Assembly: GCF_003594875.1 (NCBI RefSeq)
Contig: NZ_QZEY01000003.1
Coordinates: forward strand, 1 to 64,000
Length of the DNA: 64,000 bases
From: Bailinhaonella thermotolerans
GTDB lineage: Bacteria > Actinomycetota > Actinomycetes > Streptosporangiales > Streptosporangiaceae
Direction: 5' to 3'
Position numbers and translations under genes: made by a program. Each line of letters starts with the position of its first letter. Position 1 is the stretch's first letter. Positions 63,636 through 64,000 of the stretch are shown here, one piece after another. The notes under the pieces were generated by a model. That model was not told the DNA's origin and ran no database searches. It saw only the letters and a list, made by a program, of their open reading frames with translations.

Positions 63636-64000
63636 ATGGCACTCAACCGCGACTTCATCGGGCGGAAATTCCCTCCGTCCGAGCCCTACGAGGTCAGCCG
63701 CGTCAAGATCCGCGAGTTCGCGGCGGCGATCGGCGACGACAACCCGATCTACCGTGACCGCGAGGCCGCCAAGGCCGCCGGGCACCCCGACGTGATCGCC
63801 CCGCCCACCTTCCCCATCGTGTTCAGCATGAACAGCGCGGCAGCCGTGCTCGCCGACCCCGACCTGGGCCTGAACTTCGCCATGGTCGTCCACGGCGAGC
63901 AGCGCTTCGAGTACACCCGTCCCATCCACGCCGGTGACGTCCTCAGCTCCAGCTCCGAGGTCGTCGAGATCCGCAGCGTGGGCCGCAACGAGTTCCTCAC
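63636..64000 (+). CDS. MaoC/HotDog dehydratase, partial (HadA-like)
   Basis: ATG 63636 to the window edge (121 residues, incomplete): MALNRDFIGRKFPPSEPYEVSR, IREFAAAIGDDNPIYRDREAA and VIAPPTFPIVFSM, features of the UPF0336/HadA-HadC family of (3R)-hydroxyacyl-ACP dehydratase subunits. The catalytic hydratase dyad (D-x4-H) would normally lie on the partner subunit. In mycobacteria hadABC follows rpmG and tRNA genes, as here. It presumably acts in fatty acid or meromycolate-like elongation; the exact pathway in this organism is unknown. Confidence 0.9.
   Translation, partial: MALNRDFIGRKFPPSEPYEVSRVKIREFAAAIGDDNPIYRDREAAKAAGHPDVIAPPTFPIVFSMNSAAAVLADPDLGLNFAMVVHGEQRFEYTRPIHAGDVLSSSSEVVEIRSVGRNEFL

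Overview
The window is chromosomal DNA of a high-GC filamentous actinomycete. Supporting signs are near-saturated G/C third positions, many GTG/TTG starts, frequent leaderless promoters (TANNNT about 7 nt before the start codon), ECF41 and WhiB7-like promoter signals, DUF5753-type XRE regulators and the rpmG-MaoC dehydratase arrangement. Order Streptosporangiales (for example Thermomonosporaceae or Streptosporangiaceae) is my best guess from general style, but no rRNA or marker gene fixes the genus.

Layout. 1-7000: an AMIN-like lipoprotein, a cupin, two paralogous DUF6020-like membrane proteins with long disordered inserts, adenosine deaminase and a coupled PH-like membrane protein. 7258-12161: purine/sugar salvage (phosphomannomutase, purine nucleoside phosphorylase), a gamma-glutamylcyclotransferase, an LpdA-type flavoprotein disulfide reductase and a small unknown gene. 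12310-28792: the energetic centre of the window. KorAB (2-oxoacid:ferredoxin oxidoreductase) lies on the minus strand, followed by a CE4 deacetylase, then a ten-gene complex I operon nuoABCHIJKLMN with no nuoD, E, F or G, then htpX. Reduced ferredoxin made by KorAB is a plausible electron donor for this NADH-module-less complex I. Several Nuo subunits (B, I, J, K) carry long low-complexity C-terminal tails, and the nuoA-nuoB gap carries a cluster of DnaA-box-like sites.

28941-37913: a TetR/MBL-fold divergon with visible operators, a four-gene ABC export operon (lipoprotein, adaptor, ATPase, MacB-like permease) facing a two-component system, and a YajQ-family protein. 38115-43049: tRNA-Tyr with a strong terminator, a gene-poor stretch, an SDR reductase preceded by an ECF41 promoter and followed by the ECF41 sigma factor SigJ, a SpoIIE-type phosphatase and a secreted triple-repeat protein. 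43182-48227: an MFS/RpiR operon, a MerR-aldo/keto reductase pair with matched operators, and small proteins.

48582-54102 contains three resistance-type genes: a short UvrA-like ABC protein, an APH(3')-like phosphotransferase and an Erm 23S rRNA methyltransferase. Erm is preceded by an array of 29-bp tandem repeats and a leaderless 28-codon upstream ORF behind a WhiB7-like promoter; this looks like an uncharacterised antibiotic-responsive leader. 54276-64000: an exonuclease, two XRE regulators, a HAD phosphatase, a CPBP protease, a MerB-like protein, lipoproteins, a GNAT, tRNA-Thr, tRNA-Met, rpmG and the start of a MaoC-type dehydratase cut by the window edge.

Start codons were chosen from ribosome-binding sites, leaderless promoter spacing, overlap with the preceding stop, or alignment with remembered homologues; no database search was run.
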